64,000 nucleotides of DNA from CAZJLP01 sp964546955 (GTDB taxonomy: Bacteria; Verrucomicrobiota; Verrucomicrobiia; Opitutales; Opitutaceae), in contig CAZJLP010000015.1 of assembly GCA_964546955.1 (NCBI GenBank), positions 21,790 through 85,789 of the forward strand, given 5' to 3'. Shown piece by piece: positions 52,191 through 60,670 of the stretch. Under the pieces are notes generated by a model. It was not told the DNA's origin and made no database searches. It was given only the letters and a program-made list of their open reading frames with translations. The translations under genes and the position numbers were made by a program. Within the stretch, counting starts at the first letter, position 1. Every line of letters begins with the position of its first letter.

Positions 52191-52300
52191 TAGCGAGTAG
52201 CGAGCATACGGAACGACTGGAATAGTGCATCGCGCACGTACTACTAGCGCTTCGTGCGGACCGCGCAGCACGCTTGCGGCATTCTCCTCGCTACCCGCTA
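52191..52300. repeat. Inverted-repeat bounded intergenic element
   Basis: TAGCGAGTAGCGAG (52191-52204) faces CTCGCTACCCGCTA (52287-52300), matching at 13 of 14 positions. About 82 bases with further small palindromes lie between. There is no coding content. It may be a small dispersed element. Confidence 0.4.
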
Positions 52301-52392
52301 CTTTTCCCCCTTCCTCCTTGCGGTGCAGAGCGAGACCGCTGCACACTTCAGCCGACGTGGCATCGTCTTTTTCCAGGTCGGTTCTATCCGTG

Positions 52393-53769
52393 GTGAGGAA
52401 GATTGCGGTCGGCGTGTTGCTGGCCGTCATGGGCCTGGCTGCCTACGGGATCCACCTTTTTGTCGAGGACGATGTCGATCTCGCCGTGCAGCGGGATCGG
52501 CGGCTCGCCGCCCTGCAAACGGCGAGACAGGATCTGGCCGACCGTGACGCGCGCCTTCAAAATCGGTTGCTTCAGTCGCAGGAGACCTTGCCGCACGTGC
52601 TGCGGCGCGCTGAGCAGCTCAATGAGCTGGCTCGTGGGCTGCGTGACGCCCGGCCGTGGTGGCGCCGCCTGATCGGAAAGCGGGACGAGCAAGCCGTTCA
52701 GGAGGGGCGCCTCGCCCTAGTCGAGCAAGCTGCTCGTGAAACGTCCGCCGAGGCTAGTCGCTTGACCGAGCTGATCGAAAAGCTGACGGCGGAGCACGCT
52801 CGCATCGAGAAGGAGTTCGCCCGGATCGACCGCGATCTGGCGTTCGCCCGGCAAATAGAAACGCCCCTGATGCATTACGCGTCCGAAACGTGGATGCGCG
52901 CTCGGCATTTCGTTTTCGCCGGTCTTTTTTTGTATTTTTTTGGCACCCTGATCCGCAAGTTCATCGTCTTCTACGGCATCGCACCCGGCGTCGCGCGGGG
53001 TCGACCGGTTCAGTTGGAAGAGACGATGAGCAGTCTGCCCCACGCCGAGGAAAGTCGGTCCTCGTTGGAGCTGGCGTTATGGCCCGGGGAGATCCTTTGG
53101 TCGCGGAGCGAGTACCTTCGTCTCGTTGTGGGGGCGGCCGTGGAACGAAAGCGCAGCGTCCTCGATTGGAGCCTGCCCGTGGCGAGCTGGCTTTCCGGAC
53201 TGACGGGTTTGGCCGAGGTGAGAAATCAGCAAGCCGGTCAAAAATGTCAGGCAACCCTCGCCGCAGTCGGCGACCCGCAGCTCGCGTTTGCCGTCGTCCA
53301 TATTCCCGACAAGTCATCCATCGTCGTGCGCTTGAGCCACCTCGCCGGTGCGATCAGCCACGCCAGCCATCCGCTGCGCATCCGGCAGCGTTGGCGGCTT
53401 CGGCGCTGGCAGGCGTGGATCGGGGGTCAGTTTCGGTATTGCGAATTTCAGGGCCCTTGCCGGCTCATTGTGATGGGACAACGTGGCATCAAGGCAGAGC
53501 GGCTGTCGGCCGGCGAAGACGACCCGCTTCCGTTTCGGCGGACTCAATTGCACGCGCTGATCGGGTTCACGCCGAACCTGGAATACAGCGTCCGGCGGAC
53601 ACCACGCTTTTGGAACTACTGGTATCATCGCGGCCGGCTTTTTGATCCCGTCTTTTCCGGCTCGGGTCTTTTCATCGTCCAGCAAGCTCCGCCGCCCACC
53701 CAGGCAAGGGCCTTCCGCCGCATTTTGGCGGGCGTTCATGGGCGATTCGTGAGAGCCGGGGGAGTTTAG
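52393..53769 (+). CDS. Coiled-coil membrane protein of unknown function
   Basis: About 458 residues from the GTG at 52393 (VRKIAVGVLLAVMGLAAYGI). The longer upstream frame (56 more residues) runs through a non-coding repeat. TM1 covers residues 4-22, and a long Arg/Glu/Gln-rich helix follows (about 30-150: RRLAALQTARQDLADRDARL, RLTELIEKLTAEHARIEKEF), predicted as coiled coil. TM2 is HFVFAGLFLYFFGTLI. The C-terminal 270 residues are cytoplasmic and beta-rich, with ELALWPGEILWSRSEYL and YCEFQGPCRLIVMGQRG, faintly like AIM24-type domains. I do not recognise a firm family. It precedes uvrB by 76 bases. Confidence 0.7.
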   Translation: MRKIAVGVLLAVMGLAAYGIHLFVEDDVDLAVQRDRRLAALQTARQDLADRDARLQNRLLQSQETLPHVLRRAEQLNELARGLRDARPWWRRLIGKRDEQAVQEGRLALVEQAARETSAEASRLTELIEKLTAEHARIEKEFARIDRDLAFARQIETPLMHYASETWMRARHFVFAGLFLYFFGTLIRKFIVFYGIAPGVARGRPVQLEETMSSLPHAEESRSSLELALWPGEILWSRSEYLRLVVGAAVERKRSVLDWSLPVASWLSGLTGLAEVRNQQAGQKCQATLAAVGDPQLAFAVVHIPDKSSIVVRLSHLAGAISHASHPLRIRQRWRLRRWQAWIGGQFRYCEFQGPCRLIVMGQRGIKAERLSAGEDDPLPFRRTQLHALIGFTPNLEYSVRRTPRFWNYWYHRGRLFDPVFSGSGLFIVQQAPPPTQARAFRRILAGVHGRFVRAGGV

Positions 53770-53845
53770 GACGCGCGCTTTGCGCTCGCTTGCCTCACTT
53801 GCGCCTTTGCAAAAGGTGAGTCTCTGTTTCGGTTGCCTACGCCCA

Positions 53846-55891
53846 ATGCTTTTTAAACTTAACGCCGACTACCAACCGACGGGGGATCAACCCCAAGCCA
53901 TCGATAAATTGGTGGCTTCGATCAAAGCAGGGAACAAGCACCAGACATTGTTGGGTGTCACCGGCTCGGGTAAGACCTTTACCATGGCGAACGTGATCGC
54001 GCAATGCGATCGGCCGACACTCATCATGTCGCACAACAAGACGCTCGCCGCGCAGCTGTACTCGGAGTTCAAAAATTTTTTCCCCGAAAACGCAGTCGAG
54101 TACTTCGTGAGTTATTACGACTACTACCAGCCGGAGGCCTATGTCGCGTCGAGCGACACCTACATCGAGAAAGACTCCTCGATCAACGAAGAAATCGAGC
54201 GCATGCGCATCGCGACCACGAGTTCGCTCGTTTCGCGGCGAGACGTGATCGTCGTCGCCAGCGTGTCGTGCATCTACGGGCTGGGCTCTCCCGAGGATTT
54301 TACGGAGCAACGCATTGCCCTGCGCCGGGGTGGCACGTTGTCGCGGAATCACCTCCTGGAGAGGCTGGTCGACAACCTCTACGAGCGAAACGACTATGAG
54401 CTCAAGCGAGGCCGTTTTCGGGTGCGCGGAGATGTGGTCGACATCATGCCTGCGTACCTGGAGCACGGACTCCGCGTGGAAATGTTCGGAGACGAAGTCG
54501 ATTCGTTGACCGAATTCGATCCTCTGACCGGAAATGTGCTGAGGCCCATCGAGCAGTTCGATCTTTATCCTGCGACCCAGTACGTGACCTCCAAGAGCAA
54601 GCTCGGCCAGGCAATCGAAGCCATCAAGCGCGAGCTGGAAGAACGGGTCGCCTACTTCGAGGGCAAGGGGCTCTACCTCGAGGCGCAGCGCATCCGCATG
54701 CGGACGAACTACGATCTGGAGATGTTGCAGGAAATGGGATTCTGCAACGGCATCGAGAATTACTCTCTTCATATGTCCGGGCGGAAGCCCGGGGATCGGC
54801 CGACGTGCCTGATCGATTTTTTCCCGCAGGACTTTCTGCTCTTCGCGGACGAGAGTCATGCGACGATTCCCCAAGTCGGCGCTATGTTCAATGGAGACCG
54901 GGCGCGCAAGCAGGTGCTGGTCGACTTCGGATTTCGCCTGCCTTCGGCACTCGACAATCGCCCGCAATCGTTCGACGAATTCCTGAAGATCACGGGCCAG
55001 ACCTTGTACGTATCGGCCACGCCGGCCCAGTATGAACTCGAGCGCTCGACGGTCGTGGCGGAACAGCTTATTCGCCCCACGGGACTGCTCGATCCCCAAA
55101 TCGCGGTGCGTTCGACGAAGGGTCAGGTCGAAGATCTCATCGGAGAGGTGCGGAAAGCGGTGGAGCAAGGGCAACGGGTTTTGGTAACGACGTTGACCAA
55201 ACGTCTGTCGGAGGACTTGACCTCCTATTTGCGCGAGGCGAAGGTGAGGGTGGAATACCTCCACTCCGATATCGACGCGATCGAACGGGTGGAGATCCTG
55301 CGCAATCTGCGTTTGGGCAACTTCGACGTCCTGATCGGAATCAATTTGCTCCGGGAAGGCTTGGATCTGCCGGAAGTCGCGCTGGTGGCGATACTCGACG
55401 CGGACAAAGAAGGTTTCCTGCGGAGCGAAACCAGTTTGATTCAGACCGCTGGCCGGGCCGCGCGCCACGAAAATGGACGGGTTATATTTTACGCCGATCA
55501 GATCACCGAATCGATTCGAAAAACGATAGAGGTCACGACGTATCGGCGCGAGAAGCAGGTCGCTTACAATCAGGAGCACGGCATTACTCCGCGCAGCGTG
55601 AAACGGGCCGCCCAGGCAAGCCTGCACGTGTACGACGGAAGTGGAAACCAGCCGGAGGACGCGCTGGCCGCCGAAGGCTCGGCGGACGACGTGGCCGCGG
55701 TCATTGCGGAACTAGAGCAGGAAATGCAAGAGGCGGCGGGCCGATTGGAGTTCGAACGCGCTGCATTGCTGCGCGACCAGGTCAATGCCCTGAAAAGTGG
55801 CGATTTTCGCAAAGTACCGAAGCGTGTTGAAAAGGCGTATCCCAAGCGTGGTTCCGGCGGAGCTCGCCGCGCCGGTCGCTGGCAGGCGTGA
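53846..55891 (+). CDS. uvrB: Excinuclease ABC subunit UvrB
   Basis: The damage-verifying helicase-like subunit of nucleotide excision repair, about 681 residues from the ATG at 53846 (MLFKLNADYQPTGDQPQAID). It shows Walker A GVTGSGKTFTMANVI, the beta-hairpin region YYDYYQPEAYV that probes damaged DNA, DESHATIPQ, and the C-terminal helicase motifs LREGLDLPEVALVAILDAD and QTAGRAARH. The UvrC/UvrA-interacting UVR motif is near the end (LEQEMQEAAGRLEFERAALL). A Lys/Arg/Gly-rich tail follows. A long open frame on the opposite strand is a codon-bias shadow. Downstream lies a large hairpin. Confidence 0.98.
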   Translation: MLFKLNADYQPTGDQPQAIDKLVASIKAGNKHQTLLGVTGSGKTFTMANVIAQCDRPTLIMSHNKTLAAQLYSEFKNFFPENAVEYFVSYYDYYQPEAYVASSDTYIEKDSSINEEIERMRIATTSSLVSRRDVIVVASVSCIYGLGSPEDFTEQRIALRRGGTLSRNHLLERLVDNLYERNDYELKRGRFRVRGDVVDIMPAYLEHGLRVEMFGDEVDSLTEFDPLTGNVLRPIEQFDLYPATQYVTSKSKLGQAIEAIKRELEERVAYFEGKGLYLEAQRIRMRTNYDLEMLQEMGFCNGIENYSLHMSGRKPGDRPTCLIDFFPQDFLLFADESHATIPQVGAMFNGDRARKQVLVDFGFRLPSALDNRPQSFDEFLKITGQTLYVSATPAQYELERSTVVAEQLIRPTGLLDPQIAVRSTKGQVEDLIGEVRKAVEQGQRVLVTTLTKRLSEDLTSYLREAKVRVEYLHSDIDAIERVEILRNLRLGNFDVLIGINLLREGLDLPEVALVAILDADKEGFLRSETSLIQTAGRAARHENGRVIFYADQITESIRKTIEVTTYRREKQVAYNQEHGITPRSVKRAAQASLHVYDGSGNQPEDALAAEGSADDVAAVIAELEQEMQEAAGRLEFERAALLRDQVNALKSGDFRKVPKRVEKAYPKRGSGGARRAGRWQA

Positions 55892-55923
55892 GTTCGCCGA
55901 AGGGCGCCTCAACTATGGGTTGT

Positions 55924-56018
55924 GAGGTGGAGCGCGATCTTCGAGCGCGCTTCTGGAGGTGTTTTCAACGAGCGGCGCGGGTTCCAAACCAACGCGTTCG
56001 GAGGTCGCGTTCCACCTC
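55924..56018 (+). repeat. 28-bp wobble-compensated hairpin element
   Basis: Arms 55924-55951 and 55991-56018 are inverted copies, 23 of 28 identical with five transitions. In plus-strand RNA four of the five differences become G-U pairs, so 27 of 28 positions pair across a 38-base loop. Located between uvrB and the metallophosphoesterase remnant, it resembles a pair of dispersed extragenic repeats. Confidence 0.75.
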
Positions 56019-56105
56019 GATTCGCTCCTTCCGGAGCTCCTCGAGAAACCCAGAGGCGCAGAAAATCCGATTGAAGCACACCGCCAATTTCTCACGGTTG
56101 CGTCG

Positions 56106-56908
56106 ATGCGCATCGCGGTCCTTGCCGACATTCATGGAAATCTGCTCGCGTTGGAAGCGGCGCTGTCGGCCGTGCAGAAGCTCAGCGTCGATCGAATTGT
56201 GATCGCCGGGGACATCGTGGTTGGTTCTTCGAACGCGTGAAAGGCCTCCATTGCCCGGTCATTCGCGGGAACCACGAACGTTATGTTTTTGATTTGGGGA
56301 CCGAGCGGGCCGAGCCGGGTTGGGGCGGTTCGCAGTTCGCCCCCGTGCACTACGCGCGGCGCCAGCTCGGAGACAGCTCTGCAGCCGAGCTGGCCGCACT
56401 TCCGGCCACGGTCCGGCTGGCCGACGCCCCGGATCTATTGATCGTGCACGGTTCGGCCCGCAACGATTGCGACCTCGTCTTTCCGTATACGCCTGATGAG
56501 GAGATCGATCCCATGTTTGCGGGCGTGAACGAACCGTGGATTGTGCGCGCGCACAATCACTACGCAGGCGTAAGACTCTGGCGTGGGCGCACGATTGTGA
56601 CGACGGGATCGGTCGGCCTTCCCCTCGACGGATCGCCATCGGCCCAGTTCGCTCTCTTCGAACGGTCCGGTGGCAAGTGGCGGCTTGAGCATCGCAAGGT
56701 CGACTACGATGTGGGGGCCGCCGCCCAGCGATTCCATGATAGCGGGTACCTCCGCGAAGCCGGCCCGATGGCCGAATTGTTTCGGCGGGAGGTCCTGACG
56801 GCGTCATTTCACATCGTCCCGTTTCTGCGCCATAACGCCGATCGCAAAAGACAGGGCTGCACCTTGCCGCTGGAAGACGCGGTGAAACGGTATTTGGAGA
56901 CGATGTGA
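56106..56908 (+). pseudogene. Frame-disrupted metallophosphoesterase
   Basis: A calcineurin-like phosphoesterase of the Metallophos_2 group, split between two frames. Frame one (56106-56240) has MRIAVLADIHGNLLALEAAL and VIAGDIVVG, then stops. Frame two continues the same protein (FERVKGLHCPVIRGNHERYV from about 56228, then LLIVHGS, IVRAHNHYAGV and TTGSVGLPLDG) to 56908. The metal-binding motifs D-H, GD, GNHE and H-x-H are all present across both parts. A deletion of several codons plus a frame change at about 56224-56230 is the simplest explanation. It is either a true pseudogene or an assembly error. Confidence 0.75.
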
Positions 56909-57095
56909 CGACGGGGCTCTTCGAATCGATTCACGTCCTTAAGGGCGGCTCACAACCGAACCTGGATACGGCAAGGCGCGGAGGCGAGCCATCGGCTTCG
57001 CCCGCCTAAGCACATCACCTGCGCAAAGTTTGGTTACATTTTTCGGCGGTTTCGCCGATGCTAGGAAGGTCAGCAGTCCAGACACCCACCAAACT

Positions 57096-58334
57096 ATGAC
57101 CAAACTGTCCCTCCGTTTCATCGCGGCGCTCGGCTTGAGCGCGGCCGCCTCCGGCGTTTTCGCACAATCGCCATTTGAAGCCACCGCCACCAATACTGAC
57201 ATCGGGGTGCCCGTGTCGTTGAGGGTGGGCAGCAGCAACTTTCTCGATTTTGTCGACGACCTCGTGAATAGCGAAGGGGCATTCCAGCCCCTGGACGGAA
57301 GGCCGTTCGATGCCTCCATGACTTTCCTCGGCGTGGCCAACGCGGCGCGCTTTACAGCCAACAGCACGGGCACGTCCGTGACGCTGACGCTGGCTCCCAT
57401 TGGTTTTACCCGAACATTCACCGGCGCGGATAGTCGAGCGGTGAACGATCAAGTGGAGGAATTCTTCGAGAAAGACGGCGCCGCGACGTACGCTGCGTTT
57501 CTGAAGGCCATTGCACGTACTTCGCCGATCGCCGTCACGGACGGTAATCCCAGCGCCTCAACCGCTCTTGCCGCCCGCAGCGCTTTCATGACCCAAGGGT
57601 TTACGTCGGTAGACGAGCTTTCCGCGGCGGACGACGGCACCAAGCCCAAGTTTGGCGGGGTTTCCTTCGGTATGAACGGCGGAAAGTTCGACGCGGCGGG
57701 ATTCAAAGGCTCGATGTACAGCTTTGCCGGCACCGTCCTGAACTTCGGAGGAGAGACCGTACGATTTGTTGTTCCCGTCGACTTTAATTTTCTGAAATTC
57801 GACGCGGGATCGCAGGTGGGCGGCGCCGGCATCAATTTCTGCCTGCCAATTCGCGCTAAGATCATGAGCAAGGAAAACCCATGGAACTGGCGGATCACAC
57901 CACTCGCCGGAGTAAGTCTGCGGGGGTCGGTGGACTTAGCGTCCCTGAGTCCGATCTGGCAGTTCGGCGCAGTTAACACGATCGACTACCGAGTGAATAA
58001 GAAGTTGGTGATCGGCTTAGTGAACCAACTCACGACTCATCAGAGTTTTTCCATGGCTTACGACGATTTCGAATTCGATCCTGATATCGATCAACAGATT
58101 CTTAAGAACGGCGTGCGCGTCGTGACACCTTTCACCGACCGCTGGACGGGCGATGTCTTCGTCGTGGACACACGGTTTCTCAAGGATGCGGCGGTCGAGC
58201 AATTCTGGACTTTGGGCGCGTCAGTCACGCTCCGGGCGACGAAGTCATGGAGTGTCGTAGTTGGAGCAAACTACGATACGGGCGATGACTTCAAGGCCTA
58301 CTCCGTGGGACTCTCGTCCGCGTGGAAGTGGTAG
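57096..58334 (+). CDS. Secreted beta-barrel-like protein, unknown
   Basis: About 412 residues from the ATG at 57096, which gives a clean signal peptide (MTKLSLRFIAALGLSAAASG, cleaved after VFAQ). The mature protein has a mixed N-terminal half and a strongly beta-type C-terminal half (PLAGVSLRGSVDLAS, NTIDYRVNKKLVIGLVNQL, TLGASVTLRATKSWSVVVGA). It ends GLSSAWKW, an aromatic terminus suggestive of an outer-membrane barrel. I do not recognise a named family; an autotransporter-unrelated porin-like role is possible. It has its own upstream region, and two hairpins follow it. Confidence 0.72.
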   Translation: MTKLSLRFIAALGLSAAASGVFAQSPFEATATNTDIGVPVSLRVGSSNFLDFVDDLVNSEGAFQPLDGRPFDASMTFLGVANAARFTANSTGTSVTLTLAPIGFTRTFTGADSRAVNDQVEEFFEKDGAATYAAFLKAIARTSPIAVTDGNPSASTALAARSAFMTQGFTSVDELSAADDGTKPKFGGVSFGMNGGKFDAAGFKGSMYSFAGTVLNFGGETVRFVVPVDFNFLKFDAGSQVGGAGINFCLPIRAKIMSKENPWNWRITPLAGVSLRGSVDLASLSPIWQFGAVNTIDYRVNKKLVIGLVNQLTTHQSFSMAYDDFEFDPDIDQQILKNGVRVVTPFTDRWTGDVFVVDTRFLKDAAVEQFWTLGASVTLRATKSWSVVVGANYDTGDDFKAYSVGLSSAWKW

Positions 58335-58366
58335 CATCGTCCGACGGCCGACGCGGTTTTGAGTTG

Positions 58367-58437
58367 AGCGCCCGTTGGGGCGCTAGCTATGCGTCGACCG
58401 ATGGCCGAGGGTCTCGCATTTCAGGTGATGCGAGGCC
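58367..58437. terminator. Tandem hairpins between convergent genes
   Basis: AGCGCCC/GGGCGCT (58367-58373, 58378-58384, loop GTTG) is followed by a 10-bp stem at 58410-58419 with 58428-58437 containing one G-U. Both lack a U-tract. Their position just after the plus-strand stop suggests transcript-end structures. Confidence 0.45.
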
Positions 58438-58529
58438 GCCCGCACCGGCAGCCGCGGCTCCGGCGGCACAGACCCGGCATACGCGAAGAGTCGCAGCCCA
58501 AAACTCAAATCCGTGCCGGCTGAACGGCA

Positions 58530-58844
58530 CTATCCCGCCTTTAAATACTGGATCTGCGAAATGAGCCGGTGGACGTTTTCGGGCGCGATGCGATCGGTAA
58601 TGACCGTGCGCGGGTAGTTGTGCTCCAGATCCAGGTGGAGGCCATCCTCCGAGCCGGGGCGGACGAACTCCTTCACGAAGTCCATGCCCCCACGGGGTTT
58701 AATCCATCGGTAATAGGTGTCGATGTCGTCGGATTCCATGACGACATCCAGCTTGAGGAAAACGCTGCAATAAAGCGTGAGATCGCGAAAGGAAGAGAAC
58801 CACGTGGGTGGATTTACCAACTGATCTCGGATGATGAGGGCCAT
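58530..58844 (-). CDS. Small conserved-looking protein, unknown
   Basis: A 104-residue soluble protein starting MALIIRDQLVNPPTWFSSFR with a fair ribosome site (GAAAGG about 8 bases before the ATG). It contains YCSVFLKLDVVMESDDIDTY and GLHLDLEHNYPRTVITDR, a mixed alpha/beta composition with many acidic residues. No membrane or signal segment and no family recognised. The typical codon use and amino-acid pattern support a real gene. It converges on the barrel-like gene and is divergent from gpmI. Confidence 0.6.
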   Translation of the reverse strand: MALIIRDQLVNPPTWFSSFRDLTLYCSVFLKLDVVMESDDIDTYYRWIKPRGGMDFVKEFVRPGSEDGLHLDLEHNYPRTVITDRIAPENVHRLISQIQYLKAG

Positions 58845-58997
58845 CGAGGATACCTTTCTAGCAAACTTACTGCCAGCTTCGGCACAAATTGGTGTTTTTT
58901 AACCAAAGAATGACCTCGCTGGATGGATACAATCATCTCTGAACCTGAATTTTGACTTTAGTTCACGGCGCTGGCGCGTCATCCGTGAAGATTCTCT

Positions 58998-60581
58998 ATG
59001 AGTAATTCGCGAAAACCCGTACTCCTGATCATCCGCGATGGGTGGGGAAAAAACCCTCATCCCGAACAGAACGCCACCAACGCCATTCATCTCGCGAACA
59101 AGCCCACGGACGATTTGCTTCACGCGACGTCTCCGTGCACGCTCATTGCGGCCAGTGGGCTGGACGTCGGCCTGCCGGACGCGGTGATGGGCAACAGCGA
59201 GGTCGGCCACGAAAACATCGGGGCAGGGCGAATCGTCGACCAGGAATTGGTGCGCTTGAATAAATTATTCTCGGAGAAGAAACTGGCAGCCAATGCGGTT
59301 TGGCGAGGTGCGGTCGAACGGGTGAAGACGCGCAAGGGGCGGCTTCACCTCATGGGCATCGTCTCCGATGCCGGCGTTCACGGGATGCTGGAGCATCTTT
59401 ACGGCATCCTGCGTCAGGCAAAGGAGGATGGCGTCGCGGAAGTTTTTATCCACGCCTTCACCGACGGACGCGACACGCCGCCAGCGAGCGGTCTTGGCTA
59501 TATTCGACAGGTCCAAGAGCAGTGCCGCGTCATTGGCCTCGGACGTATTGCCACCGTTTGCGGACGCTTTTGGAGCATGGACCGCGACAACCGCTGGGAA
59601 CGCGTGAGCAAGGCCTATCTCATGCTGACCGGCCAAAAGGCGGAGCGCACGGCGCCCGACGCGGAGTCTGCTGTTCAGCAGTATTACAATAGCCCTCTCA
59701 GCGAGACGCAGAAAGGAGACGAGTTTGTGCTTCCGACGTGGATTGTCGGAAGCGAGGGTAAGCCGGTTGCCTCCATCCGCGACGGCGACGCGGTGATTTT
59801 TTATAATTACCGCGGCGACCGGCCCCGGGAATTAACCCGGGCGTTTGTCCTACCGGAGTTCAAGGAATTCGATCGCGGCCCGAAGCTCGACTTGTTCTAC
59901 GCGACGATGACCGAGTATGAATCCGGCCTGCCGGTGAACGTCATTCTGCCCAAGCCCGAGAAGTTGAAGAACATCTTGGGGGAAGTCGTCGCGAATGCCG
60001 GCATTTCGCAGTTTCGGTGTGCCGAAACGGAAAAGAATCCGCATGTCACGTTTTTCTTTAACAACTACCGGAAGGAGCCCTTCCCCGGCGAGGAACGCGC
60101 GTGTCCCGCCAGTCCGAAAGTCGCCACTTACGACCTGCAGCCCGACATGTCGGCTTCTGAGGTCACGCGGCTCGCGAAAGAGGCAATCCTCTCGAAGAAA
60201 TACGGATTGCTGGTGGTCAATTTTGCCAATCCCGACATGGTCGGCCATACCGGCTCGCTGAAAGCGGCTGTCGCCGCGGTCGAAGCGACGGATCGCGGAG
60301 TGGGCGAGCTGCTCGCGGCCGTGAAACAAGTTGGGGGTGAGGCGCTCGTCTGCGCCGACCATGGCAACGCCGAGCAAATGTGGGACCCCACCGTGAACGG
60401 TCCTCATACCGCGCACACGCTGAACCTGGTGGAAGCCTTCGTGGTTGGAGATCGCTACGCGGCGGGAAAAACCAAGCTGCGTGCGGGTGGCCGCCTGGCC
60501 GACATCGCGCCCACGATCCTGCACATGCTGGGACTGCCCAAACCGCCAGAGATGACCGGTGAGAGCTTGATTCTGGGTTGA
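58998..60581 (+). CDS. gpmI: 2,3-bisphosphoglycerate-independent phosphoglycerate mutase
   Basis: A glycolytic/gluconeogenic enzyme that interconverts 3- and 2-phosphoglycerate using two Mn ions and a phosphoserine intermediate. It has 527 residues, within the family range. It shows LIIRDGWGKNPHPEQNATNA (metal ligand Asp14), MGNSEVGHENIGAGR with the catalytic Ser67, HAFTDGRDTPPASG, FYNYRGDRPRELTRAF, ANPDMVGHTGSLKAA and ADHGNAEQM with later metal ligands. The usual MGNSEVGHLNIGAGR reads E at the L position, a mild change. The ATG at 58998 is the natural start. Confidence 0.97.
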   Translation: MSNSRKPVLLIIRDGWGKNPHPEQNATNAIHLANKPTDDLLHATSPCTLIAASGLDVGLPDAVMGNSEVGHENIGAGRIVDQELVRLNKLFSEKKLAANAVWRGAVERVKTRKGRLHLMGIVSDAGVHGMLEHLYGILRQAKEDGVAEVFIHAFTDGRDTPPASGLGYIRQVQEQCRVIGLGRIATVCGRFWSMDRDNRWERVSKAYLMLTGQKAERTAPDAESAVQQYYNSPLSETQKGDEFVLPTWIVGSEGKPVASIRDGDAVIFYNYRGDRPRELTRAFVLPEFKEFDRGPKLDLFYATMTEYESGLPVNVILPKPEKLKNILGEVVANAGISQFRCAETEKNPHVTFFFNNYRKEPFPGEERACPASPKVATYDLQPDMSASEVTRLAKEAILSKKYGLLVVNFANPDMVGHTGSLKAAVAAVEATDRGVGELLAAVKQVGGEALVCADHGNAEQMWDPTVNGPHTAHTLNLVEAFVVGDRYAAGKTKLRAGGRLADIAPTILHMLGLPKPPEMTGESLILG

Positions 60582-60670
60582 GCTGAAGGGGCAGTGCCGT
60601 CTGAGATAAGGCCCCTGCCGCAACGCTGCAGTGGCCCCTGTCGGTTCGCCGGCGCTCTCCGCTACACCGA

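Noticed and set aside
53837..55627. 596-codon open frame antisense to uvrB
   Set aside because: uvrB is unmistakable; the opposite frame has no domain-like features.
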